Positions 1 to 6,448 of a stretch of 11,508 nucleotides of DNA are shown here, one piece after another. The stretch spans positions 1 to 11,508 of the forward strand of contig PLWR01000078.1 of assembly GCA_003165615.1 (NCBI GenBank), given 5' to 3'. The notes under the pieces are model-generated. The model was not told the origin of the DNA. It saw only the letters and a list, made by a program, of their open reading frames with translations, and made no database searches. Origin of the DNA: Acidobacteriota bacterium. GTDB taxonomy: Bacteria; Acidobacteriota; Terriglobia; UBA7540. A program made the translations under genes and the position numbers. Positions within the stretch are counted from its first letter, which is position 1. The number at the start of each line of letters is the position of its first letter.

Positions 1-151
1 AGGCGGAGCCTTTCCGCACAGCAAGCGGCGAAGCCGCAGGTCGCCATTCAATGGCCTGACCGTAATTTGGACACGTCTGAAGGATCGTAGCCCACGGCGT
101 GAGCCGTGGGTAATGGAATCGTGCAAAATTCCCGCCAAGCCCCGGAGGGGC
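1..151. repeat. Palindrome-rich intergenic region (REP-like hairpins)
   Basis: Five short perfect inverted repeats follow one another: 3-7/13-17 (GCGGA/TCCGC), 25-29/33-37 (GCGGC/GCCGC), 43-48/50-55 (GCCATT/AATGGC), 91-98/103-110 (CCCACGGC, loop GTGA, GCCGTGGG) and 139-143/147-151 (GCCCC, loop GGA, GGGGC). The last two form a module of a CCCACGGC hairpin followed about 30 nt later by AAGCCCCGGAGGGGCGAAAG. From memory this pair is common between genes in Acidobacteriota and similar environmental genomes; I cannot verify that here. Frame 1 is open from base 1 to a TAG at 88-90 (last residues NLDTSEGS), so the first 90 bases could instead be the tail of an upstream gene, with the CCCACGGC hairpin starting right after its stop. 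I cannot choose between these. Confidence 0.55.
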
Positions 152-225
152 GAAAGTGACGCGCAAATCGTTTGCAAGGAAAACCAGAATTTAACCTACA
201 GCCTTCTGCCTCCTGTCCCCAAGCC

Positions 226-255
226 ATCCGTATTTTATGCATCCGCATTTTATGC
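226..255. repeat. 15-bp tandem direct repeat upstream of symporter gene
   Basis: Two adjacent copies, ATCCGTATTTTATGC (226-240) and ATCCGCATTTTATGC (241-255), differ at one base. The second copy contains the small palindrome GCAT-TTT-ATGC (245-255). The sequence is AT-rich against a GC-rich background and lies about 120 bp before the symporter start. It overlaps a possible -10 box TATGCT (251-256), but no convincing -35 hexamer sits 16-18 bp upstream. It could be a pair of operator sites for a sugar-responsive regulator or simply a slippage duplication. The repeat itself is directly visible; a regulatory role is inferred. Confidence 0.5.
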
Positions 256-358
256 TAGACCCCGAGGCTGCAATCTCATAAGCTGTGCCGGTCAAAATCT
301 GCATTCAGAATTTTGATGCCGACCCAATCACCGGCTGCAACATGCCCACCATAAATAC

Positions 359-364
359 GAGGAG
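359..364 (+). promoter_or_regulatory. Ribosome binding site for the symporter GTG start
   Basis: GAGGAG ends 9 nt before the GTG at 374. An in-frame TGA at 365-367 rules out any start further upstream, and the next in-frame ATG is at codon 48, inside the conserved N-terminal transmembrane region. The GTG is therefore the start. Confidence 0.7.
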
Positions 365-373
365 TGAGACACT

Positions 374-1942
374 GTGCTGTCATGGATTGATACCGTAACG
401 ATTTTCGCGAGCCTGGCGCTGGTTATTTTCGCTGTCACCCGCGCCTCCCAAAAGAGTGCGACGGGGAGCGAATACTTTCTGGCCGGTCGCGACCTTCGCT
501 GGTGGTTTATCGGCATGTCGCTGTTTGCCTCCAACATTTCTGCCGAACACGTCCTGGGGATGGCCGGCGACGGGTATCGCATCGGCATGGTGGCCGGCGG
601 CTACGAATGGATGAGCGGCTGGGACCTGATCATGCTGGCCATGCTGTTCGCACCCCTTTATCTGCGCGAGAAGATTTACACCATTCCGGAATTTCTGGAG
701 GGCCGCTTCGGCTGGCCCCTGCGTGCTTTCCTTTCCGCCAACCTGCTAATCATCAATGTCTTCACCAAGAACGCCGTTGACATCTGGGCGGGCTCCCTGC
801 TCTTTAAGGCGCTGTTTGGATGGAACCAGGTCCTGGTGATGATTGTCCTGTCGGCCTTCACGGCCCTTTACACCATGAAGGGGGGCTTGCGCGCGGTCGT
901 CTACGCCGACATGGTGCAGGGAACCTGGCTGATCATCAGCAGCGCCTTCCTGACCATCCTGGGCCTCAAAGCCGTGGGGGGATGGTCGGCCCTGGTGGCC
1001 GCCGTTCCCCATGCGTCGATTCAGATGGTCAAGCCTCTGACTGATGACTTTCCCATCACCGGTTTCCTGATCGCCAATTTCCTGGCCGGAATGTTCTATT
1101 GGTGCATGGACCAGACCAATGTGCAGCGCGTCCTGGGCGCCCGCAGTTTGGAGGACGGCCAGCGGGGGGCGATGTTTGCGGGCTTCCTGAAGCTTCTGGT
1201 TCCCTTCATTCTGGTTCTTCCCGGCCTGATCGCCAAGGTTCTCTACCCGGGGCTTGCTCCCCACTACGACTTGGCTTATCCGCACCTCGTCCAGGGTCTT
1301 TTGCCGGTGGGTTTGCGCGGCCTCGTGCTCGCCGGCCTGATTGCCATTCTGATGTCTTCCATGAGCGCCTGTTACAATTCCAGCGCCACTTTGGTGGTCA
1401 AGGATTTTGTGCTGCGATTCAAGCCTGCCACCGCCGAACGCACTCAAGTTCTGATCGGCCGCTGGGTTACGGTGCTGATGGCCGTACTCGGTGTCCTGGC
1501 GGCGGGCCTGGTCGGCCTTTCGGTAACCATCTGGTACTACCTGCAATTCATTTCCGCCTATCTTTCCGTACCCATGGCGGCAGTGATCCTGACCGGGTTG
1601 TTGTGGAAGAAGGGCAACACCAAGGGAGCGCTCGGCGGGCTCATTGTCGGCTTCAGCCTGGGGATTGTCTTCTTTCTTGACCAGGTGCTGCACTGGGGTT
1701 TGCCCGTCCTTTCCCACCCGCTCCTGCATTCCTTCATGCATCGGACACTGGTGGTGTTTGTCGTTGCCGTAATCGTGATGGTGATCGTCAGCCAGATCAC
1801 CAGCCAGGCCTCGGAATTCAGCAAAGCGGCCGTGAACGTATTCGGCGAATTCACCGCTCCCTGGAAGGGATTTGCAGATTACCGCACCTGGGCGGCGGTG
1901 CTATTTATGTGCACGGTGGTCCTCTGGTATAGCTTTAGGTAG
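374..1942 (+). CDS. Sodium:solute symporter family (SSS/SLC5-like) permease
   Basis: A 522-residue inner-membrane protein, a normal length for the SSS family, with about 13 hydrophobic segments. It should couple Na+ entry to uptake of a small solute. Family marks: GRDLRWWFIGMSLFASN at 48-64 followed by SAEH at 66-69; the IPEFLEGRF segment at 114-122; WCMDQTNVQRVLGA at 253-266; and LMSSMSACYNSS at 336-347, the SGLT-type segment whose serines (S338/S339 region) line the Na2 site. These are closest to the sugar-transporting SGLT/vSGLT branch, so a sugar or sugar acid is the best guess, but SSS substrates are not predictable from sequence alone. It is the first gene of the + strand cluster and is followed after 136 nt by a hydroxyacid dehydrogenase. 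The start is GTG at 374 with GAGGAG ahead of it. The family call is secure; the substrate is inferred. Confidence 0.93.
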   Translation: MLSWIDTVTIFASLALVIFAVTRASQKSATGSEYFLAGRDLRWWFIGMSLFASNISAEHVLGMAGDGYRIGMVAGGYEWMSGWDLIMLAMLFAPLYLREKIYTIPEFLEGRFGWPLRAFLSANLLIINVFTKNAVDIWAGSLLFKALFGWNQVLVMIVLSAFTALYTMKGGLRAVVYADMVQGTWLIISSAFLTILGLKAVGGWSALVAAVPHASIQMVKPLTDDFPITGFLIANFLAGMFYWCMDQTNVQRVLGARSLEDGQRGAMFAGFLKLLVPFILVLPGLIAKVLYPGLAPHYDLAYPHLVQGLLPVGLRGLVLAGLIAILMSSMSACYNSSATLVVKDFVLRFKPATAERTQVLIGRWVTVLMAVLGVLAAGLVGLSVTIWYYLQFISAYLSVPMAAVILTGLLWKKGNTKGALGGLIVGFSLGIVFFLDQVLHWGLPVLSHPLLHSFMHRTLVVFVVAVIVMVIVSQITSQASEFSKAAVNVFGEFTAPWKGFADYRTWAAVLFMCTVVLWYSFR

Positions 1943-1951
1943 ATCGGACGA

Positions 1952-2044
1952 AGCAGGTGTAGCGCGACCTGTTCCGTAGAAGGTCCGCGGCTTTTCGTTG
2001 CCATTGATGACGAGCCGCGGACCTACAGAACAGGTTCGCGCTAC
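1952..2044. repeat. Palindromic REP-like element, copy A
   Basis: An imperfect inverted repeat has arms 1959-1992 and 2013-2044 separated by 20 nt. Reverse-complementing one arm gives AGCCGCGGACCT, a short variable stretch, GAACAGG and TCGCGCTAC, matching the other arm with a few changes. Each arm also folds by itself, because GACCT..AGGTC and CGCGGACCT..AGGTTCGCG pair around loops of 7-10 nt. The left end, AGCAGGTGTAGCGCGACCTGTT, starts 9 nt after the symporter stop and closely matches the left end of copy B at 6118. It probably forms a strong RNA hairpin that could stabilise or attenuate the transcript between the two genes; that role is inferred. Confidence 0.75.
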
Positions 2045-2078
2045 CCTTCACTAAAACTCTTCGAGGCGATGAACGATC

Positions 2079-3122
2079 ATGAACGAAAATGATAAGGTTT
2101 TTATTCTCGATCCCTATCCGCGTTACTCGGACGTCATCTTCAGCCCTGAGGACAAACACCGCTTGGAAGCCTTGGGCCGCGTGATGTGGCATGACGGCAG
2201 TCCCGCGCCCGACGCGCACATTGACCAAAACCTTCCCCATGCCGTTGCCGTGCTCGGGCAATCGGCCATGCCGCGCGAGCGCCTGGACCGCGCCCCGCAC
2301 CTGCGGCTGATCGTCAATATTGAGGGTAATTTCCTCCCTAACATTGATTACGAGGAATGCCACCGGCGCAATATCTACGTCACTACCATCGCTCCGGTGT
2401 TCGCCGTGCCCGTGGCGGAGATGGCGCTGGGCATGGCCATTGCCGCCGCGCGTGGCATGGTGGAAGGCGACGCCAAAACCCGGGCGGGAAAGGAATCGCT
2501 CTATGGAATTGACGACACAGAAAATTCCTTCCTGCTACGGGGCAAGACGATGGGTGTCATCGGCTGCGGCAACCTCGGACGAGAACTGATCCCCATGCTG
2601 CGACCGTTCCAGGGCAAAATCCTGGCGCACGATCCCTGGATGCACGATCACGTCCTGCGCAACATGCAATTGCTGCCAGTAGGACTCGAAGATCTATTCC
2701 TTCGGTCCAGGGTTGTGTTCATCCTGGCGCCTGCTACCACGGAGAATGCCGGTTCGATTGACAGCAGATACTTCAACCTCATGCCGCGGGGGTCGGTGGT
2801 GGTGCTGGTCAGCCGCGCGGGGATTGTGAACTTTGATGACCTGCTCGACGCCGCGGAGTCGGGCCACATTCGCGCCGCCATTGACGTTTTTCCGGAAGAA
2901 CCCATTCCGGGGAACCACCGCGCCAGGCGCACGCCGAACACGATTCTCTCCGCACACCGCGCCGGTAATGTGCCGGAGATTATGCATGAGATTGGGCGGA
3001 TGGCGGTGGATGATGTGGAGTTGGTCCTGCGCGGCCTTCCGCCGCAGCGAACGCAGCGCGCCAGTCTCGAGACGGCGGCGAAGTATCGCAGCAAACCTGG
3101 GAGTTTATCGCTGAAGAGTTGA
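2079..3122 (+). CDS. D-isomer-specific 2-hydroxyacid dehydrogenase (NAD-binding)
   Basis: A cytoplasmic protein of 347 residues, the usual size for the phosphoglycerate/glyoxylate/D-lactate dehydrogenase superfamily, which interconverts 2-oxoacids and D-2-hydroxyacids with NAD(P)H. The Rossmann motif is GCGNLG at 162-167, and an acidic residue follows in AHDPW (D185), which favours NAD over NADP. The catalytic triad is present: Arg246 (VSRAGIV), Glu274 (DVFPEEP) and His293 (SAHRAG). The context is divergent: RAG replaces the usual RGG, and AHRAG replaces the common PHxxG. That suggests a poorly characterised subfamily and makes the substrate uncertain. The ATG at 2079 is preceded by GAGG at 2063-2066. 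A closer ATG at 2069 is out of frame and closes after 7 codons. It may act on a sugar-derived acid imported by the upstream symporter, by position only. Confidence 0.9.
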   Translation: MNENDKVFILDPYPRYSDVIFSPEDKHRLEALGRVMWHDGSPAPDAHIDQNLPHAVAVLGQSAMPRERLDRAPHLRLIVNIEGNFLPNIDYEECHRRNIYVTTIAPVFAVPVAEMALGMAIAAARGMVEGDAKTRAGKESLYGIDDTENSFLLRGKTMGVIGCGNLGRELIPMLRPFQGKILAHDPWMHDHVLRNMQLLPVGLEDLFLRSRVVFILAPATTENAGSIDSRYFNLMPRGSVVVLVSRAGIVNFDDLLDAAESGHIRAAIDVFPEEPIPGNHRARRTPNTILSAHRAGNVPEIMHEIGRMAVDDVELVLRGLPPQRTQRASLETAAKYRSKPGSLSLKS

Positions 3123-3206
3123 CGGCGGCTGGCCTGGGATTACCTCAATAATCAGAAGAATGTTGAAGCCGTCAGGCTGACCTGCCTCGAGGAAACTCAT
3201 AGGTAT

Positions 3207-3307
3207 TGTCATTCTGAGCCCGCATTTTGGGCGAAGAACCTCCGCAGTTTGCTCTTCTTGTGATCCCCCAGGCACTGCCGAGGTCCTTCGCTGCGCTCAG
3301 GATGACA
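3207..3307. repeat. MITE-like element with terminal inverted repeats
   Basis: TGTCATTCTGAGC (3207-3219) and GCTCAGGATGACA (3295-3307) are inverted repeats with one mismatch in 13. The similarity continues inward: the left arm reads on to GCGAAGAACCT, and the reverse complement of the right arm to GCGAAGGACCT. The element is about 101 bp and carries no gene of its own. I recall TGTCATYCTGAGCG...GCGAAGRATCT sequences as very abundant between genes in Acidobacteriota and Chloroflexota genomes, which would make this a dispersed element; this cannot be confirmed here. No clear target-site duplication is seen. It lies between the hydroxyacid dehydrogenase and the aldo/keto reductase, so those two genes may not share one transcript. 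Confidence 0.65.
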
Positions 3308-3472
3308 GCATGGAAGGGGTTTGCTGCAATATGTCAAGCCCCGCCCTTAGGGCATCCCCCCAAAGATTGTCCAATAGGTGTGAGTAATTTGGGCCAGGAA
3401 ATTTCCCAGCCGCGGTGTCATTTTCGCGAATTTTGTCATAAGCTAGCCGAATCCAAGAGGGATATCAGGGTG
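3308..3472. other. Leader region of the aldo/keto reductase gene, no gene seen
   Basis: This stretch holds a small hairpin, GCCCT-T-AGGGC (3343-3353), and the repeated hexamer TGTCAT at 3417-3422 and 3434-3439. The promoter for the reductase/sulfatase pair is expected here. TTGTCA at 3433-3438 is a possible -35, but no good -10 sits at the usual spacing, so I do not assign a promoter. The reading frame of the reductase is open back to 3227 and runs through the repeat element; that extension has no family similarity and is not coding. Confidence 0.4.
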
Positions 3473-3474
3473 AT

Positions 3475-3478
3475 GGAG
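3475..3478 (+). promoter_or_regulatory. Ribosome binding site that sets the aldo/keto reductase start
   Basis: GGAG lies 6 nt before the ATG at 3485. The alternative in-frame ATG at 3473 has only a weak AGAGG at 12 nt and would add four residues before the twin-arginine motif. Starting at 3485 puts KRR at residues 2-4, as expected for a Tat signal. Confidence 0.55.
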
Positions 3479-3484
3479 AACAAG

Positions 3485-4450
3485 ATGAAACGCAGAACTT
3501 TCTTCGGCGGAGCCTTCGCGGGGCTGGCGGCGACCGCTTATGGTCTGAGACCGCCAAAGCCCGGCACCGGAGATATTCCCCAACGAGCGTTTGGGAAGAC
3601 GGGTGAAAAACTTACGGTAATCGGCCAGGCGGCCGGGCGGTTTCCTCTGATTTCGTTTGAGGAAGCCAAGGCGGTCACGCGGCGCGCCTATGATCTGGGG
3701 ATCAACTATTTCGACAATTCCGTTGATTACTGGGGTGGCAAGTCCGAGGAGGTCTATGGAGCGGTGCTCCCGCCTTTTCGGAAGCGCATCTTTATGACCA
3801 CCAAGGCGAACAATCGGACCCGGGTAGGAGCCGAAGCGGAATTGAACCTCTCCTTGCAGCGCTTACGCACGGACTACGTGGACCTTTGGCAACTCCACCA
3901 GGTGAGCGAACTGGAAGAGGTGGAACAGATATTTGCTCCCGGGGGCGCCATCGAGGCATTCGAGGCCGCGAAAAAAGCCGGAAAATGCCGCTTCATCGGT
4001 TTTACTGGCCACCACGATCCAAAGGTTCACCTCGCGATGCTCAAGGCTTATGATAAATTCGATGCGATCTTGATGCCGCTGCACGTTGCCGACCCCGGCT
4101 ATTTGAGCTTCGAAAAACTCGTTCTGCCGGTGGCCGTCGAACGCGGCATGGGTATTCAGGGCATGAAAAACTTTGGCAACTCCAAACTCATGCAGTCATT
4201 CAGCGCGAAGGAATGCCTGAGCTATGTCCTGAGCTTGCCCATAAGCTGCACCGCCATTGGCTGCACGACCATCGGCCAGTTGGAGGACGATGTTCGCGTT
4301 GCCCGGGAATTCAAGCCGCTGTCGCTTGCGGAGATGGCTCAATTGCGCCAGCGAGCCCAGCACATCGCCGGGCCGTACCTGGAAGATTGGAAGCGGAATA
4401 CTCAGGATCGGGGAAGCACCATCGCTGCCGGCGCGACGAAGCACGGATGA
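3485..4450 (+). CDS. Aldo/keto reductase with twin-arginine (Tat) signal
   Basis: A 321-residue protein. Residues 2-7 (KRRTFF) and the hydrophobic stretch 8-20 form a short Tat-type signal, so the folded, cofactor-loaded enzyme is probably exported. The rest is a TIM-barrel aldo/keto reductase with the catalytic tetrad in place: Asp77 (YFDNS), Tyr82 (DYWGGKSEE), Lys107 (TTKAN) and His138 (QLHQV). It should reduce or oxidise a carbonyl or sugar with NADP(H). It resembles the predicted oxidoreductases grouped with COG1453, but no C-terminal CxxCxxC iron-sulfur motif is present. An AKR in the periplasm would need a tightly bound cofactor, as in glucose-fructose oxidoreductase; this is inferred. 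The sulfatase follows after 54 nt and is probably co-transcribed. The tail after residue 302 is low-complexity and unlike the core family. Confidence 0.88.
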   Translation: MKRRTFFGGAFAGLAATAYGLRPPKPGTGDIPQRAFGKTGEKLTVIGQAAGRFPLISFEEAKAVTRRAYDLGINYFDNSVDYWGGKSEEVYGAVLPPFRKRIFMTTKANNRTRVGAEAELNLSLQRLRTDYVDLWQLHQVSELEEVEQIFAPGGAIEAFEAAKKAGKCRFIGFTGHHDPKVHLAMLKAYDKFDAILMPLHVADPGYLSFEKLVLPVAVERGMGIQGMKNFGNSKLMQSFSAKECLSYVLSLPISCTAIGCTTIGQLEDDVRVAREFKPLSLAEMAQLRQRAQHIAGPYLEDWKRNTQDRGSTIAAGATKHG

Positions 4451-4492
4451 GCACCCTGCATTGCGAAGCGAAGGGTTCATATCCAAGATATT

Positions 4493-4498
4493 GAGGAA
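4493..4498 (+). promoter_or_regulatory. Ribosome binding site of the sulfatase gene
   Basis: GAGGAA lies just upstream of the ATG at 4505, with 8 nt between GAGG and the start codon. It supports this start and independent translation within the reductase/sulfatase transcript. Confidence 0.6.
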
Positions 4499-4504
4499 AC
4501 GACC

Positions 4505-6118
4505 ATGAGCGCAAAAATCGATCGTCGCCAATTCTTGCAATCCGGCGCCGCGACACTTGCCGCGAGCACGGTGCCTCTGGCGGCGCGTCCTGATGGGGCA
4601 CCCCCAAAGCCCTGGAACGTGTTGTATGTGATCTCCGATCAGCACCAGGCCGCGTGCATGGGCGTGGAAGGCCACCCGCAAGCCATCACCCCCAATATGG
4701 ACAGCCTGGCCCGCCGCGGCGTGCGTTTTGCCAGTTGTTATACACAAAATCCCATTTGCACGCCAAGCCGGGTAAGTATCCTGACGGGGCAGTATTGCCA
4801 CAATCATGGATACTACGGGCTGTGTGGCCCACCGCCGCCGGTTGATCTGCCGAGCGTCCTTCAGCATTTCCGCCGCAATGGATATCGAACCGGTGTGTTC
4901 GGAAAGGTGCACACGCCCGACGAACCCACCAATTGGCTTGCCGGGCATTGTGATCGCATCGGCGATGCCTGCTCCTACCACGGTGAGAACGGAGGAGTCT
5001 CTAAGGAGTTCGGCGCCTACCTTGATGCCTTGGGCCTGCGCGATAAAGAGGATTGCGCCCGGCTTCCGGAATTTCCCGGCAGCCAGCAGCATGAAGGGCG
5101 CCCCTCCAATCTTCCCTACCGGCACTGCATCGAAGGCTGGACGGTTTCCGAGACGATTCGCTTCCTCGACGAGTCGGGAGACCGGCCGTTTTTCGTACAA
5201 GCTTCTTTGCCGCGCCCGCATGAGTGCTACACGCCGGACCGCAAGTTCTGGGACATGTACCCGGATGATTTGGCCCTGCCGCCGACCATCCACAATTCCG
5301 CCGCGCACCGGCCACCGCATTTTCAGGCCATGGTGGAGGGGCTTAAAACGCACGAATGGCTGATCGAGCCCAAGAACTTCGAAGCCGGTAGCCGCCGCGT
5401 TTGGCACGCCTATTTGGCCTGCATCACGCAGGTGGATTATGCGCTGGGAGAACTGCTCAGCTACTTGCAGCGCACCGGCAAAGACTCGAACACCATCATC
5501 GTGTATGGATCCGATCATGGCGCCTATAGCGGGACTTTTGGGGTTCCGGAGAAGGCGCCGGGAATCTGCTCGGAAGCCGTGTGCCGCGTTCCGATGCTCT
5601 GGTACGTGCCGGGCGTGACGGGAAAGGGTTTGGTTTCGCGCCAATTCGTAGAGAACATCGACATCACGCCAACCTTGACCAGCCTGTGCAACTTGCCGCC
5701 CCTGGAGACCACCGACGGCCACGACCTTACGCCGCTGCTGAAAGGTGAGGACAAGCCGGTTCGCGAAGTGGCCGTCACCGAGAATGTCTGGAGCAAAGCT
5801 CTGCGCTGGGGACCGTGGCGATTCGTCAACTACCCGCGCGCCCTCTTTGGCTCCGATGTGGGCGAGCTGTACAACCTTGACGACGACCCCAACGAAACGA
5901 AAAACCTTTACCACGATCCGGCGGCGCAGACCACGGTGGCCGAGTGCCGAAGGCTGCTGCTCGAATGGCTGATTCTTTCCACCCGCTATGCCACGGTTTG
6001 GCCGGCCCCGTCGGGGCTTCCCCAGTCCCAATCCGCCCGCTGGGCGGCGGACTGCAAGGAGAGCAATCAGGTGGGGATTGAAGATCGCATCCGCCGGCAC
6101 CGGATAAACTACATCTGA
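4505..6118 (+). CDS. Tat-exported S1-family sulfatase (Cys-type, formylglycine)
   Basis: A 537-residue arylsulfatase-type enzyme that should remove sulfate esters from a sulfated sugar or other alcohol. The N-terminus reads DRRQFLQSG (6-14) followed by a hydrophobic Ala/Thr stretch to about residue 27, a clear Tat signal. The active-site signature CTPSRVSILTG is at 85-95; Cys85 is the residue matured to formylglycine. Other S1 features are SDQH at 44-47 (metal ligands D45 and Q46), FGKVH at 132-136 (K134, H136) and SDHG at 336-339 (D337, H338). The C-terminal ELYNLDDDPNETKNL segment (454-468) is typical of the family. Formylglycine formation happens in the cytoplasm before export, which fits Tat transport of a folded protein; no maturase gene is in this window. 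The substrate cannot be told from the sequence. A REP-like element starts at the last base of the stop codon. Confidence 0.94.
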   Translation: MSAKIDRRQFLQSGAATLAASTVPLAARPDGAPPKPWNVLYVISDQHQAACMGVEGHPQAITPNMDSLARRGVRFASCYTQNPICTPSRVSILTGQYCHNHGYYGLCGPPPPVDLPSVLQHFRRNGYRTGVFGKVHTPDEPTNWLAGHCDRIGDACSYHGENGGVSKEFGAYLDALGLRDKEDCARLPEFPGSQQHEGRPSNLPYRHCIEGWTVSETIRFLDESGDRPFFVQASLPRPHECYTPDRKFWDMYPDDLALPPTIHNSAAHRPPHFQAMVEGLKTHEWLIEPKNFEAGSRRVWHAYLACITQVDYALGELLSYLQRTGKDSNTIIVYGSDHGAYSGTFGVPEKAPGICSEAVCRVPMLWYVPGVTGKGLVSRQFVENIDITPTLTSLCNLPPLETTDGHDLTPLLKGEDKPVREVAVTENVWSKALRWGPWRFVNYPRALFGSDVGELYNLDDDPNETKNLYHDPAAQTTVAECRRLLLEWLILSTRYATVWPAPSGLPQSQSARWAADCKESNQVGIEDRIRRHRINYI

Positions 6119-6209
6119 GCAGGTGCAGCGCGGACCTGTTTTGTAGGTCCGGGGCCCGTTCCCTATGGGCAAGGAAAAGCCGCGGACCTGTTCCATAGGT
6201 CCGCGCGAC
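6118..6209. repeat. Palindromic REP-like element, copy B
   Basis: Three hairpins in a row: GGACCT-GTTTTGT-AGGTCC (6132-6150), GCCC..GGGC (6154-6170, weaker) and CGCGGACCT-GTTCCAT-AGGTCCGCG (6181-6205). The left end AGCAGGTGCAGCGCGGACCTGTT matches the left end of copy A (1952 onward), and AGCCGCGGACCT recurs in the right half of both copies. The total length (92 bp) matches copy A (93 bp). It begins on the final base of the sulfatase TGA. The stems would pair strongly in RNA and could act as a 3' stabiliser or terminator; no T-run follows, so intrinsic termination is doubtful. Confidence 0.75.
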
Positions 6210-6444
6210 CTCTCTATCTACAGCCCATTCCACACAATGTTGCCTCAGGCGCCGCCGCCCGCTGTGCGCCCTCGCTCAGCAAGTGCGGCGCGGTCACGCC
6301 CCCAACCCGAAGGGCACCGCGGTGTTCGACTTACAACAATTTTGGTCTGGACATGGAAGCAAAGCGCGAGGATTATGAGGCGCGAAGGAACGATTCATAC
6401 GGACACGGAATTGGCCGGTTGGATGCCCAAGGAGAGAATCCAAT
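6210..6444. other. Leader region of the UroD-like gene
   Basis: No confident gene is seen in these 235 bases. A 31-codon frame at 6353-6448 is described separately. No convincing promoter is visible; the region is GC-rich at first and then AT-richer around 6331-6345. The spacing from the sulfatase and the intervening hairpin element suggest that the UroD-like gene may have its own promoter here. Confidence 0.35.
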
Positions 6445-6448
6445 ATGA
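6353..6448 (+). CDS. Possible 31-aa leader peptide overlapping the UroD-like start
   Basis: ATG at 6353 opens a 31-codon frame starting MEAKREDYEARRND and ending GENPI. Its TGA shares bases with the ATG of the downstream gene in an ATGA overlap (6445-6448), the arrangement used for translational coupling. The peptide is very charged and has no recognisable family. Its own ribosome site is weak (GGTCTGG a few bases upstream). The AAGGAG that serves the downstream gene lies inside it. The frame stays open upstream without a stop for many codons, so it could also be the remnant of an older gene or chance. Low confidence. Confidence 0.22.
   Translation: MEAKREDYEARRNDSYGHGIGRLDAQGENPI
6429..6434 (+). 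promoter_or_regulatory. Ribosome binding site of the UroD-like gene
   Basis: AAGGAG ends 10 nt before the ATG at 6445. A second in-frame ATG occurs three codons later (residue 4), but the first fits this site well. Confidence 0.6.

Noticed and set aside
113..316. A 67-codon + strand frame before the symporter
   Set aside because: It lies across hairpin repeats and the tandem repeat, has no ribosome site and no coherent protein character.
746..1741. A 331-codon open frame on the - strand opposite the symporter
   Set aside because: The product is rich in Gln, His, Gly and Arg with no domain, as expected from the reverse complement of a hydrophobic transporter gene.
3227..3484. N-terminal extension of the aldo/keto reductase to an ATG at 3227
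   Set aside because: It translates the MITE-like repeat and leader sequence and would bury the Tat signal at residue 87; the ribosome site supports 3485.
4196..6196. A 666-codon open frame on the - strand opposite the sulfatase gene
   Set aside because: It is antisense to a gene with a complete sulfatase signature. The frame is open because of GC-rich codon bias, the product shows no family motifs, and it runs into the neighbouring reductase gene.
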